NCBI GenBank assembly: GCA_947627215.1
Contig: CANQVD010000039.1
Coordinates: 1-36,649, forward strand
Direction of reading: 5' to 3'
DNA from: an uncultured Eisenbergiella sp.
Lineage (GTDB): Bacteria; Bacillota; Clostridia; Lachnospirales; Lachnospiraceae
DNA: 36,649 bases
Below, piece by piece: positions 15,739 to 24,418 of this stretch. The notes beneath the pieces were generated by a model. The model saw only the letters and a list, made by a program, of their open reading frames with translations. It searched no databases and had not been told where the DNA came from. The position numbers and the translations under genes are program-made. The first letter of the stretch is position 1, and every line of letters starts with the position of its first letter.

Positions 15739-16662
15739 TCACGCATCCCAGAAATGAGGCGACGCGCTGCAGGCCCTCCGGACCCGCCCCGGCAGTCTCT
15801 CATACGATCTTCCCAGCCGGAAGCCGCAGTATTTCGCCGCGCTCTGGAAAAACAGGAGCGGCAGCAGAAGCGGATCCTTCCGGAGCAGAAAGGCCGCCGT
15901 GCGCTTCACCAGGGCCATTCCCTCCCCTTCCGGCGGCACGGAGGCGAACACCTCCGGATGCATGGCATGAGAAACGCCCAGGTCGAAATTCCGCCGGAAT
16001 AGCTGCAGCGATGTGTAATTATGGGAATGGATCACCTGCGCCTCCGCCGCGTAGACGACGGCATATCCGGCGCGGATGGCCCCGGCCGCATACACCATGT
16101 CCTCATTGAAGATCGCCGGGGAGTCAAAGCCGCCCAGCCCGTCAAAAATATCCCTTCTGTACATCGCGCACACGTTGGAGCAAAAGAAGGTTTTGATCCC
16201 CAGCGCCGGAAGATCCGCCGCCGTCCTGACCTGTTCCTTTTCCGGATAATTGAACTGTCTGGTATAGCGCTCGATCAGACGGCAGTCCGCTTCCGGCATC
16301 TGGCGGGCATAGGCCGCCGCGGCCTCCGGATGCCGCTCCAGCGCGTCCAGCAGCCGTTCCAGCAAAAACAGATCCGCCGGAAGCGCATCCTGGGTCATGC
16401 AGACAAAATGCTTTGCGGCAGACCGCTCCACGCCGGCCTGTCTCGTCGCCCCGTGATCGAACGCCGCCTGCTTCAGCGGACAGCGCTCCACGCCGGGGCG
16501 CGACAGACAGAACTCCTCCAGCCTGCGGTCCGCCGCGGCCTCCGCCTGCGTTTCCATTATGATGATCCGCTCCGGCGGCAGCGTCTGCCGCTCCAGAAGC
16601 TCCACCAGCTCATAGAACCGGTCCTCCGGCCTGTACACCGGAATGATCACATCCACACCCAT
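15739..16662 (-). CDS. GT2 glycosyltransferase, rhamnosyltransferase-like (RfbF type)
   Basis: A 307-aa family 2 glycosyltransferase. It opens with VDVIIPVYRPEDRFYELVELL, followed by the FDHGATRQAGVE block that marks RfbF-type rhamnosyltransferases, then FVCMTQDALPAD (the DXD-like region), KTFFCSNVCAMYRRDIFDGLGGF and the catalytic-base region FNEDMVYAAGAIRAGY. The last 80 residues are basic and partly hydrophobic (DPLLLPLLFFQSAAKYCGF) and may touch the membrane. The predicted donor is dTDP-L-rhamnose, in line with rfbC and rfbA in the same window. It lies 126 bp after the LCP gene, with two hairpins between them. Confidence 0.85.
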   Translation of the reverse strand: MGVDVIIPVYRPEDRFYELVELLERQTLPPERIIIMETQAEAAADRRLEEFCLSRPGVERCPLKQAAFDHGATRQAGVERSAAKHFVCMTQDALPADLFLLERLLDALERHPEAAAAYARQMPEADCRLIERYTRQFNYPEKEQVRTAADLPALGIKTFFCSNVCAMYRRDIFDGLGGFDSPAIFNEDMVYAAGAIRAGYAVVYAAEAQVIHSHNYTSLQLFRRNFDLGVSHAMHPEVFASVPPEGEGMALVKRTAAFLLRKDPLLLPLLFFQSAAKYCGFRLGRSYERLPGRVRRACSASPHFWDA

Positions 16663-16722
16663 GGCACCTTCGCTCCTGCCGCTCCCTGTCTTCCCGCCGG
16701 GACCGGACCGCCAGATAACCGG

Positions 16723-16756
16723 AAACGGGACCGCCGGTTTTACGTCAGTCCCGTTT
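16723..16756 (-). other. Hairpin between the LCP and rhamnosyltransferase genes
   Basis: AAACGGGAC (16723-16731) pairs with GTCCCGTTT (16748-16756). A second GC-rich stem (GGGCG(G)CGC/GCGCCC) lies just 5' on the minus strand. It may attenuate transcription into the glycosyltransferase gene; the T-run is only three bases. Confidence 0.4.
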
Positions 16757-16788
16757 TCCCATACGGGCGCAGCACAAAGCGCCGCCCG

Positions 16789-18132
16789 TCATTCGATCCT
16801 GTACCCTGAAATATCCGCCGCGATTTTTCTGCTGTACTCCTTCACCTGCTCGGAGGGCTCATAATCGGGAATATCGAACAGAAACTCGTGCAGCTTCTTC
16901 ACATTCGCCTCCAGATCCAGCGGAACCACGCAGGAACCCTTGCTGCCGATCTTTCCGCTCCCGCGGAGCTCCTCAAAGGGCATGCCTCCCTGAGCCACGA
17001 TCTCATAGCTGGATACATCCGACAGGATTTCCTGCATCTCTGCCAGATCCAGATTCGTCTGCGTATTGCCGATCACCTTGTTCAGAATGGAGATCAGCGT
17101 AGCGGGATTGGCCTTTTTCGCCTTTTCCATACAGGCCATCAGCACCTTGCGCTGCCGTTCGGTGCGCCCGTAGTCGTTGCCGATATAGCGGATACGGCAG
17201 TAGGCCGTGGCCTGAAGGCCGCTCAGCGTCTGCATCCCGCTCTGCGTCACCTTTACAATGTTCTCATTGAGCTTGCTGGGCGGATCTCCCTCCTCCATAT
17301 ACATGCTTCTCTGATAATCGTTCAGGTAGGAGATTTCATTTTCGTGCACGTCGATATCGACGCCGCCCAGCGCATCGATGGTTTCGATGAGCGCGTCAAA
17401 GCCCACCGTCATATACTCCGTGATGTTCATATCCAGATTCCAGTTGAGCATATTCAGCGCCTGCTCCGCGCCGCCGTTGGCATACGCGGCATTGGCCTTG
17501 TTATAGGAATCCGTTCCGAGGTTCAGGTAAGTATCGCGGTAAACGCTGCAGAGCTTCACTTTCTTGGTATCCATATTGATGGAAGCGATCATGATCGTAT
17601 CCGTGCGCTGCCCCCTGCCCAGCTTTCCCTTCCGGGAGTCCACACCGAACAGCGCGATGTTGCGGTATCCCTTCTGTACCACGTTTTCCTCTTCGACCTT
17701 GGGATTGAATTTGATATCCTCCTCCGTGAGATCAATCTTTTCCATCTTGCGAAGGCTGTTCACCGTCATGATCGCGCCCAGCAGAACCACCAGCGCGATG
17801 ATCTCCGCCGCAAATAAAAGCAGACGTTTCCGCTGCTTCGCTTTTTTCTTTTTGGAAGAAGACTTTTTTTTGCTGCCCGACGATTTCCCGGCGTGGGATT
17901 TTCGTACAGGTTCGTCCTCCCAGTCGTCGTCATATCTTTTCCCGGAGGACGACGCCTTTCCCGAAGATGAGGCCTTCCTGGAAGATGAGCGTTTCCCGGA
18001 GGACGAGGTTTTGCCGGAAGCGGAGCCCTTTCCGGCGCCCTTCCCGGAAGAGCTGCCCGCGCTTTTGTGACTGCCGCTCCGGGATCTCTTTTCCTCCGGG
18101 AACTCCTCCCGGTCTCTTGCATTTGTTGCCAT
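16789..18132 (-). CDS. LytR-CpsA-Psr (LCP) glycopolymer ligase
   Basis: A 447-aa LCP protein that should transfer a polyprenyl-linked polysaccharide onto peptidoglycan on the outer face of the membrane. An unusual cytoplasmic tail (1-102) is made of repeated Ser-Ser-Gly-Lys units and ends in poly-Lys. One membrane helix follows (about 103-126). The LCP domain has NIALFGVDSRKGKLGRGQRTD, DTIMIASIN, VYRDTY, KANAAYANGG, the Arg-bearing ATAYCRIRYIGNDYGRTERQRKVL and the late GSKGSCVVPLDL block. Several Arg and Asp residues expected to bind the pyrophosphate are present. ATG 18132 follows AGGAGAG. It lies 13 bp after the initiating phosphotransferase gene, so both are probably co-transcribed from the promoter at 19598. 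Confidence 0.92.
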   Translation of the reverse strand: MATNARDREEFPEEKRSRSGSHKSAGSSSGKGAGKGSASGKTSSSGKRSSSRKASSSGKASSSGKRYDDDWEDEPVRKSHAGKSSGSKKKSSSKKKKAKQRKRLLLFAAEIIALVVLLGAIMTVNSLRKMEKIDLTEEDIKFNPKVEEENVVQKGYRNIALFGVDSRKGKLGRGQRTDTIMIASINMDTKKVKLCSVYRDTYLNLGTDSYNKANAAYANGGAEQALNMLNWNLDMNITEYMTVGFDALIETIDALGGVDIDVHENEISYLNDYQRSMYMEEGDPPSKLNENIVKVTQSGMQTLSGLQATAYCRIRYIGNDYGRTERQRKVLMACMEKAKKANPATLISILNKVIGNTQTNLDLAEMQEILSDVSSYEIVAQGGMPFEELRGSGKIGSKGSCVVPLDLEANVKKLHEFLFDIPDYEPSEQVKEYSRKIAADISGYRIE

Positions 18133-18145
18133 CGTTTCTCTCCTG

Positions 18146-19564
18146 TCAGTAAGCGTTTTCGTTGATCATCCCCTTGAAAACAGTGAGGAACAGGATCTTG
18201 AAGTCCAGCCCCATGCTCCAGTTTTCAATATAATAGATGTCGTATTCGATCCGCTTCCGGATCGAAGTATCCCCCCGATACCCGTTGATCTGGGCCCAGC
18301 CGGTGAGCCCGGGCCGCACCTGATGCTTGATCATATAGCGCGGGATCTCCTCACGGAACTTCTCCACATACTGGGGCCGTTCAGGTCTCGGTCCCACCAG
18401 ACTCATATTGCCGATCAATATGTTGAACAACTGGGGCAGCTCGTCAATGCTCGTCCTGCGCAGAACGCGTCCCACCTTCGTGACCCTGGGATCATCCCGG
18501 GTCGTCCAGCCCTTCTTCTCCTCCGCCTCTTCCTGGATCCGCATGGTGCGGAATTTGTACATTTTAAAGGGACGGTTATGCAGCCCTACCCGTTCCTGCG
18601 CGAAAATGACGGGCCCTCTGCTGGTCGCCCTGACGAGGACCGCCACCATCAGAAGCAGCGGAGAGGTCAGGATCAGCCCGCACAGCGACCCGACGATATC
18701 CACCAGACGCTTGGATACCGCGTTGATCGTGTTGGTCAGCGGCACATAGCGGATGTTGATGACGGGAAGCCCGCCCAGATCCTCCGTATAGGGTTTCCCG
18801 GGAACCAGACTGTTATAATCGGGAATGAACGTGGTATGCACCCCCGATTTTTCACAGAGGCTCACGATCTCCTCCAGCCTGTCGTAGTCGGACAGCGCCA
18901 GCGTGACCGCGATCTCGTCCAGCTTGTTTTCCGGCAGGATGTAAAGCAGATTATCGATGGAACCCAGCACCCGCACGCCCTTATAGACCGCTCCCCGCGG
19001 CACATTGTCGTCCAGGATTCCGCGCACCATATACCCCCACTGGGGATTGGCCATGATGCGGTCGATATACGCCTCCGCCGCACGGGAATAGCCTACCAGC
19101 AGAATATGCTTGAGATTATACCCCTTTTTGCGGAAAAAATGAAGGAGCCTGCGGATACACGCCCGGATCAGGATCGTGAACACCGTGTTGAGCGCGGCGA
19201 ACAGCGCCAGCATGGAGCGGGAAAAATCGTGCATATAGGAAATGGATGAGTTCATCAGGAACAGCACAGCCAGGATCAGAACGATCCCGACCGCGTTGGC
19301 CCGCACCACATTCTGAATCTCATCCTCCGCCCGCTGCACGCGCTTCGGCGTATAGAGACGGGCGCCGTAATACAGGACCAGATAAGAGGGCACAATAAAA
19401 TAAAGAGCAGAAAAATAAATGCTCATGGGCAGAACGCCTATGCTCTTGTCCGCAAAGCTGCTCTCAAACATCAACCACCAGGCGAGAATGTAAGACCCCG
19501 CTATCGTCAGCGCATCCAGCACGACGTGGAGGCGGTTGAAATACCGCTGGTTATCTTTTATCAT
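18146..19564 (-). CDS. Undecaprenyl-phosphate sugar phosphotransferase (WcaJ-type)
   Basis: A 472-aa polyprenyl glycosylphosphotransferase that starts repeat-unit synthesis by moving a sugar phosphate from an NDP-sugar to undecaprenyl phosphate. The N-terminal half has four hydrophobic helices (to about residue 135) and a CoA-binding-like domain with HILLVGYSRAAEAYIDRI. The C-terminal catalytic domain (about 270-472) begins KRLVDIVGSLCGLIL with a membrane-embedded helix and contains GPVIFAQERVGLHNRPFKMYK, FRTM, RRTSIDELPQLFNIL, MSLVGPRPERPQYVEKF and RPGLTGWAQINGYRG, the standard signature. The sugar (probably glucose or galactose) cannot be told from the sequence. It is the first gene after a near-consensus promoter and is followed closely by the LCP gene. 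Confidence 0.93.
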   Translation of the reverse strand: MIKDNQRYFNRLHVVLDALTIAGSYILAWWLMFESSFADKSIGVLPMSIYFSALYFIVPSYLVLYYGARLYTPKRVQRAEDEIQNVVRANAVGIVLILAVLFLMNSSISYMHDFSRSMLALFAALNTVFTILIRACIRRLLHFFRKKGYNLKHILLVGYSRAAEAYIDRIMANPQWGYMVRGILDDNVPRGAVYKGVRVLGSIDNLLYILPENKLDEIAVTLALSDYDRLEEIVSLCEKSGVHTTFIPDYNSLVPGKPYTEDLGGLPVINIRYVPLTNTINAVSKRLVDIVGSLCGLILTSPLLLMVAVLVRATSRGPVIFAQERVGLHNRPFKMYKFRTMRIQEEAEEKKGWTTRDDPRVTKVGRVLRRTSIDELPQLFNILIGNMSLVGPRPERPQYVEKFREEIPRYMIKHQVRPGLTGWAQINGYRGDTSIRKRIEYDIYYIENWSMGLDFKILFLTVFKGMINENAY

Positions 19565-19597
19565 TCCCTCAATACCCCATAAGGTCCGGTTGCGGGC

Positions 19598-19626
19598 ATT
19601 ATATCATAATCCGCCAAAAAGTACAA
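19598..19626 (-). promoter_or_regulatory. Promoter of the phosphotransferase-LCP unit
   Basis: TTGTAC (19621-19626), a 17-nt spacer and a perfect TATAAT (19598-19603) on the minus strand, about 34 bp upstream of ATG 19564. The separating sequence 19635-19683 holds CCCGC/GCGGG inverted repeats that may terminate the upstream glycosyltransferase operon. Confidence 0.85.
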
Positions 19627-19683
19627 GTTTTTTACAAATCCCGCGCGGAACCTGCTGCGGGTTTGCCAATCCCGCGCAGGGAC

Positions 19684-20646
19684 CTACAGACGCCGGAACA
19701 GGTTGATCCACAGCTCCGCCTGAATTCTCGCGTAATTCCCCAGATTTTTCCGGGAAAAGCGCACCTTTCTGCTCCGTCCCGTCTCGGACGCGCACATCGC
19801 AATGCCCGCCAGCAGCCCCTTCCCATAGACGCCGCCGAAGCCCTTCGCCGCGAAAAAAAGGGCCTTGATCAGAAATCCTGCCGCCAGAAAGGGCGCGTTC
19901 AGCACGAGCTGAAGGGCCGGCATATTTTTGTAGATCAGATATACATTGTTCCGGGAAGAATGCCGGATCTTGAACGCGTTATAGCGGGAACCCGAAAAGG
20001 CGCTGCCCGCATGATACACCACGGCCGAAGGCTCCGTCACGTTGCGATACCCCATGATCCTGGCGCGGTAGCCCAGATCCACATCCTCCAGATAGGCAAA
20101 ATGTGCCTCGTCGAACAGGCCCGTTCTTTCCAGATATTCCCTGCGGTACAGCGCCGCGCCGGCGCAGCAGGAAAACACGTCCATGGGCTTCGTGAACCGG
20201 TTTCCCGGCTTTCCCTTGCCCACGGCATAGGCCCACCCGAACGCGGAATACAGATCCCCGGCCCCGTCGATGAGGTCCGGACGGCGCATGGACAGCATTT
20301 TCGCGCCCACGGAAAAAATACGGCTGTCCGCCTCCATGGCCGCCTCCAGGCGTCCGATACAGTCCGGCTCCGTCTCCGTATCGTTGTTCAGGAGAAAAAC
20401 ATAGGGCGTTTTCGCCGCCCTGATCCCGGCGTTGACCGCCGCGCAGAACCCCCTGTTTTCCGAAAAGGCGATCAGAGAAGTCTGCGGGAACTTATGCTGC
20501 ACCAGTTCACGGCTCCCGTCCCGCGAACCGTTGTCCACCACTATGACAGATGCGGGAACCGCGCTTTCGGTTACCGATTTCAGACATTTTTCAAGATATT
20601 GGATTCCGTTATAATTCGGAATGATCACCGTCGTCTTAGGATCCAT
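19684..20646 (-). CDS. GT2 family glycosyltransferase (rhamnosyltransferase-like)
   Basis: A 320-aa GT-A fold enzyme. It starts MDPKTTVIIPNYNGIQYLEK, then VIVVDNGSRDGS, FSENRGFCAAVNAGI and VFLLNNDTE (DXD-like, about 87-91), VGAKML, the acceptor block FSCCAGAALYRREYLE and the catalytic-base block AYLEDVDLGYRARIMGY. A hydrophobic, basic tail (LVLNAPFLAAGFLIKALFFAAKGF) suggests membrane contact. The frame is open upstream, but ATG 20646 is the real start: it overlaps the stop of the preceding gene by 11 bp (ATGGATCCTAA) and places the conserved IIPNYNG block at residue 8. It is the last gene of the polysaccharide operon before the 19598 promoter. The sugar is unknown; a rhamnosyl role is suggested by WbbL-like motifs. 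Confidence 0.87.
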   Translation of the reverse strand: MDPKTTVIIPNYNGIQYLEKCLKSVTESAVPASVIVVDNGSRDGSRELVQHKFPQTSLIAFSENRGFCAAVNAGIRAAKTPYVFLLNNDTETEPDCIGRLEAAMEADSRIFSVGAKMLSMRRPDLIDGAGDLYSAFGWAYAVGKGKPGNRFTKPMDVFSCCAGAALYRREYLERTGLFDEAHFAYLEDVDLGYRARIMGYRNVTEPSAVVYHAGSAFSGSRYNAFKIRHSSRNNVYLIYKNMPALQLVLNAPFLAAGFLIKALFFAAKGFGGVYGKGLLAGIAMCASETGRSRKVRFSRKNLGNYARIQAELWINLFRRL

Positions 20647-22153
20647 TTCCGCCCGCCCATCCGGGACCGCTCCCGCTTTCCGTCCCTTTGTTCCGGACCG
20701 CGCCCTGCGGATCCCACAGGATCCGATAGCCCATCCTTCGCATCTGTCCGCAAAACACCAGACTCTCCGCGCGCATCCGCGCTTCCCCGCCGCCGTCCAG
20801 AGCCCGCGCAAGGGCCTGTCCGTACAGGGCGGAAAGCTCCGGCCTCACCCGCATGGCCCGCAGATCCGCCGCGTCTGCCTCCTGCTGCAGCGCCGCTCTG
20901 TGCAGCGGTCCGGAAAAGCCGTTTCGCAGGCCGGCATACCGCATTTCGCCGCCTTCCGCCGTTTCATAAATGCCGCTGCGGAAGCGTCCCCCGCGGGGCG
21001 GAAGCGGATATGCCACCGCGCCCAGATCCGGACGCTGGGCAAAAAGATCTCCTTCATAGTCTGCCCGATAAAAGCCCAAATGTTTCAGATGGGAAACCTC
21101 CGCCCGCCGGCCGGTCCGTTCCAGAAAATCCTCTACCGCCCGTTTCCCCGCCTCGTAGGCGTATCCCTTGCTTTCGGGATTCTGCGCCGTGGAATCGCCG
21201 TGACAGCGCCAGTGATACAGCACCTTTTTCACATGAAAAAAAGGAACGCCCCGTTCCGCGGCCCGCAGCACCAGATCGTAATCCTGCGCGCCGTCAAAGG
21301 CCGCGCGCATACCCAGCTCCCGAATCAGGCCGCTTTCCATCACCAGAAAATGACAGATGTAATTGTTGGAAAGCAAAAGATCCAAATCGAGCTCCGGCTT
21401 TCGGTTGGGCTCAAAGAACCGGGTCCCCGTCCCGTCACATTTGTCTTCGTCGGAGTACAGCACCAGCGGCGGCTGCCCCGCCCTTTTCCCGGCCTCCACC
21501 GCGGCGGCCACTTCAAAAAGCGCGTCCGGAGTCAGCAGATCGTCATGATCCAGAAGCCCCGTATAATCCCCGCGCACGCAGGCCAGCCCCGCATCGGTGT
21601 TGCGGGAAATCCCCCGATTCTCCCGAAGCTTCAGACAGCGGACTGCCTTCTCCCGCCAGACCGCATCCCGCACGCGTTCGCCGCCGACCGCTTCCAAATC
21701 ATCCGGGCCGGTCCATTCCTCCGAAAGCGCCGTCCCGCTCCGAACATCCTTTCCCACGGCGTGGGCCTCCCCGGGCGTCCGCGGGATCCGTTCAAAAAAC
21801 AGTCCGTGCGCTCCGGCCCAGCGCTCCGCCAACTGACCGGTTTCGTCATCCGGCCCGGCGTCCGCGATCACCAGCTCCCAGTGCGGATATGTCTGGGCGC
21901 ACAGGCTGTCCAGCAGGGCCGTCAGATGCTCCTTTCTGGGCGAAAAGGCCGGGACCACGACGGAAATGCGGATCCGGCTGACAGCCGTTTCCCGCTGCGT
22001 TTTCAGCGTATCCTCTGCCGGAGCCTCATACACATAGGGCGACTGACGGCTTTCCGAAAGGCGCTCCGCCACGGCCAGGCAGGCGGCACGGAAGCCGTTT
22101 TTTTTCAGATAATACCAGGTTCTTTTCAGATTGGCAAAGCTGAGTGCAGCCAT
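20636..22153 (-). CDS. GT2 glycosyltransferase with an internal insertion
   Basis: A 505-aa enzyme. A basic, helical N-terminus (TWYYLKKNGFRAACLAV) precedes a GT2 domain: RISVVVPAFSPRKEHLTALLDSL (about 61-83), HWELVIADAG, then NRGISRNTDAGL, GLLDHDDLL (DHDD 202-205), VLYSDEDKC, NNYICHFLVM, GAQDYDLVLRA and YHWRCHGDSTAQ. Unusually, about 50 extra residues (about 121-172) lie between the ADAG strand and the NRGIS block, where relatives have a short link. The C-terminal part (about 370-505) is a shortened second GT-like domain (LGAVAYPLPPRGGRF, ILWDPQGAV). ATG 22153 follows AAAGGAG; an earlier in-frame start adds 34 non-conserved residues. It overlaps the next gene by 11 bp. Confidence 0.83.
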   Translation of the reverse strand: MAALSFANLKRTWYYLKKNGFRAACLAVAERLSESRQSPYVYEAPAEDTLKTQRETAVSRIRISVVVPAFSPRKEHLTALLDSLCAQTYPHWELVIADAGPDDETGQLAERWAGAHGLFFERIPRTPGEAHAVGKDVRSGTALSEEWTGPDDLEAVGGERVRDAVWREKAVRCLKLRENRGISRNTDAGLACVRGDYTGLLDHDDLLTPDALFEVAAAVEAGKRAGQPPLVLYSDEDKCDGTGTRFFEPNRKPELDLDLLLSNNYICHFLVMESGLIRELGMRAAFDGAQDYDLVLRAAERGVPFFHVKKVLYHWRCHGDSTAQNPESKGYAYEAGKRAVEDFLERTGRRAEVSHLKHLGFYRADYEGDLFAQRPDLGAVAYPLPPRGGRFRSGIYETAEGGEMRYAGLRNGFSGPLHRAALQQEADAADLRAMRVRPELSALYGQALARALDGGGEARMRAESLVFCGQMRRMGYRILWDPQGAVRNKGTESGSGPGWAGGNGS

Positions 22154-22257
22154 GCGCGTCCTGACTCCTTTCGGTTTTTCTGCCCGCTCCTTAAGGGGGC
22201 CCGACCGGGGCTTTTGGCCGCCAAAGGCACGCGCCGCCGGGCGCATCTCATGCAACA

Positions 22258-22284
22258 GCGATACCGCGCGTCCGGCGGTATCGC
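22258..22284. other. Hairpin in the gap after the phosphoglucomutase gene
   Basis: GCGATACCGC (22258-22267) pairs with GCGGTATCGC (22275-22284). There is no T-run on the minus strand. It sits in the 245-bp gap between the phosphoglucomutase stop and the next glycosyltransferase; nothing else is recognisable there. Confidence 0.45.
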
Positions 22285-22398
22285 CGCTTCGTTCCTCTCA
22301 TTCTTTTCCGGCCGGGGACTTCCGGCCGCCTGACGCCGCCTGCAGACGCAGCGGGCGCACCGCGGCGCTGCCCGCATCCCCTGCGGCGCTCGGCGCTT

Positions 22399-24120
22399 TT
22401 ACAGTGCCGCTTTCAGATCCTCCGTCAGCTTCGCCACCTTCTGTGCGGCATCCTCCAGGCTGTTCCCTTTCACGCCCATATAAAACTTGATCTTGGGCTC
22501 CGTCCCGGAAGGGCGGGCACAGCACCAGTTATCGCCCGGCAGCTCGAAATAAAGCACGTTGGACCTGGGCAGGCCGGTGGGGCAGGTCTCTCCCGTCTCC
22601 AGATCGGTGATCACGTCCTTCGCGTAATCGCGCATCCGCAGCACCTTCAGGTCGCCGAAGGCTTTGGGCGGATCGCTGCGGAGCTTATCCATGATCCCGG
22701 CGATCTGCGCCGCGCCGTCGATGCCCTTCAGCGTGATCGTATACTGCGTCTCTTTGTAATAGCCGTATTTCTCATACAGCGCGATCATCTGATCCCAGCA
22801 GGTCTTTCCGTGCTTCTTGCACCAGGCGGCCATCTCGCACAGGCACATCACCGCCACGACAGCGTCCTTATCCCTGGCATGGGTGCCCGCCAGACAGCCG
22901 TAGGACTCCTCCAGGCCGAACACATAGTGGCCTTTGCCCGCCGCTTCCATCCACTTGATCTGCTCGCCGATATATTTGAAGCCGGTCAGCACCTCGATAA
23001 ACTTCACATGATAATCCGCCGCGATGGCCGCCGCCATATTGGTGGTCACGATGGTGGACACCATGGCGGGATCCTCCGGCATCTTCCCGGTGGCGGTGCG
23101 CTCCCGCAGGATGTATTCCGCGATCAGCATGCCCGACATGTTGCCGGTGAAGGAAACATATTCGCCGGTCTTCGTATCCTTCGCGTAAATGCCCAGACGG
23201 TCCGCGTCCGGATCGGTGGCCAGCACAACGTCCGCATCCACCTTCTTCGCCAGCGCCAGCGCCAGCGTGAACGCCTTCGGATCCTCCGGGTTCGGATAAT
23301 CCAGCGTGGTGAAGGCCGGATCGGGCCGCTCCTGCTCGGGCACCACATAGACATGCTTAAAGCCCAGCTCCGCCAGGATCCGGCGGACAGGCTTGTTGCC
23401 GGTGCCGTTGAACGGCGTGTAGACGATCTTCAGATCCTCCGCCATCTCCTGGATGATCTCCGGATGGATGATCTGCTTTTTCAGCTCCGCCATATAGGCC
23501 ACGTCGATCTCTTCCCCGATCATCTGATACAGACCGGCCTTCATGGCATCCGCCTTGGCCATGGTCTTGACGGTATGGTAATCCATCACATTCTTCACTT
23601 CGTCGATGATCTCTTTGTCCTTCGGCGCCGTCACCTGCGCGCCGTCCTCCCAATATACCTTATAACCGTTGTACTCCGGCGGATTGTGGCTGGCCGTCAC
23701 GACAATGCCGGAAATGCAGCCCAGCGTCCGCAGCGCGAAGGAAAGCTCCGGCGTGGGACGGAGCTCATCGAACACATAGGCTTTGATGCCGTTGGCCGCC
23801 ATGCACAGCGCCGCCTCGTCCGCGAATTCCGGAGAAAAATAACGGGAGTCATAGGCGATCGCCACGCTTCTGCCCGCGCCGCCCTGCTTCAGAATATAAT
23901 TGGCCAGTCCCTGGGTCGCCTTGCGCACCGTATAAATATTCATCCGGTTGGTGCCGGCGCCGATCACGCCGCGCAGTCCGCCCGTGCCGAACTCCAGCTC
24001 CTTATAAAACCGCTCCTCGATCTGCGCCGGATCGTCCGCGATTCCGCGGAGCTCTTCTTTTGTGGCCTCATCAAAATAAGAATCCTCGAGCCAAAACCGA
24101 TACTCTTCCATGTATCCCAT
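22399..24120 (-). CDS. pgcA: Alpha-phosphoglucomutase (PgcA type)
   Basis: A 573-aa enzyme interconverting glucose-6-phosphate and glucose-1-phosphate, the entry step to UDP-glucose and dTDP-rhamnose. Motifs in order: EFGTGGLRGVIGAGTNRMN near 44-62, the phosphoserine loop VVTASHNPPEYNG (Ser at about 144), the Mg-binding ATDPDADRLG, the sugar-specificity loop FGLEESYGCLAG and the phosphate-binding RPSGTEPKIKFY near the C-terminus. Length and order match Bacillus PgcA. The ORF allows GTG 24123 or ATG 24120; I chose the ATG, 9 nt after GGGAGG. It lies within the polysaccharide cluster but is set off upstream by the 250-bp inverted repeat, so its expression may be partly independent. Confidence 0.94.
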   Translation of the reverse strand: MGYMEEYRFWLEDSYFDEATKEELRGIADDPAQIEERFYKELEFGTGGLRGVIGAGTNRMNIYTVRKATQGLANYILKQGGAGRSVAIAYDSRYFSPEFADEAALCMAANGIKAYVFDELRPTPELSFALRTLGCISGIVVTASHNPPEYNGYKVYWEDGAQVTAPKDKEIIDEVKNVMDYHTVKTMAKADAMKAGLYQMIGEEIDVAYMAELKKQIIHPEIIQEMAEDLKIVYTPFNGTGNKPVRRILAELGFKHVYVVPEQERPDPAFTTLDYPNPEDPKAFTLALALAKKVDADVVLATDPDADRLGIYAKDTKTGEYVSFTGNMSGMLIAEYILRERTATGKMPEDPAMVSTIVTTNMAAAIAADYHVKFIEVLTGFKYIGEQIKWMEAAGKGHYVFGLEESYGCLAGTHARDKDAVVAVMCLCEMAAWCKKHGKTCWDQMIALYEKYGYYKETQYTITLKGIDGAAQIAGIMDKLRSDPPKAFGDLKVLRMRDYAKDVITDLETGETCPTGLPRSNVLYFELPGDNWCCARPSGTEPKIKFYMGVKGNSLEDAAQKVAKLTEDLKAAL

Positions 24121-24151
24121 CACACATTGCCTCCCTTGTCCTTATTTTATC

Positions 24152-24401
24152 CCGTCCGCAGCGTCCTGTCCCCTGGCACTGAGCGCCCGGCCTCACCCCT
24201 CCGGCGGCCCCGGCCATGGCATATGTCAGCGACTGGACCGTTAAAAGTGCGCCGGTACTTAGAGCGCGTATTGTGCGCTATTATGTACCGCTGCGCACTT
24301 TTCCGAGCGAGAGCGTGTCCGGGAGCGACATATACCATGACCGGGGCCGCCGGAGGGGTGAGGCCGGGCGCTCAGGGCCGGAAGCCGAACGCTGCGAACG
24401 G
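24152..24401. repeat. 250-bp near-perfect inverted-repeat element
   Basis: The core arms at 24179-24227 and 24327-24375 are 49 nt each and match at 47 positions; both differences are G-U compatible. Outer arms CCGTCCGCAGCGT (24152-24164) and ACGCTGCGAACGG (24389-24401) also pair (12 of 13). Inner arms AAAAGTGCGC(..)GGTAC (24243-24258) and 24285-24302 pair again, and the tip holds AGCGC/GCGCT. The whole gap between two polysaccharide genes can thus fold into one stacked hairpin. No credible protein is encoded: the short frames on both strands are mirror images of the arms. It may be a MITE-like non-autonomous element or a strong attenuator or terminator. Confidence 0.85.
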
Positions 24402-24418
24402 TTTGTTTCATTGGCTAT

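Noticed and set aside
19663-22333. Long plus-strand frames (772 and 570 codons) opposite the GT2 genes
   Set aside because: Pro/Arg/Ser-rich shadows of the real minus-strand glycosyltransferases; no ribosome binding site or motif.
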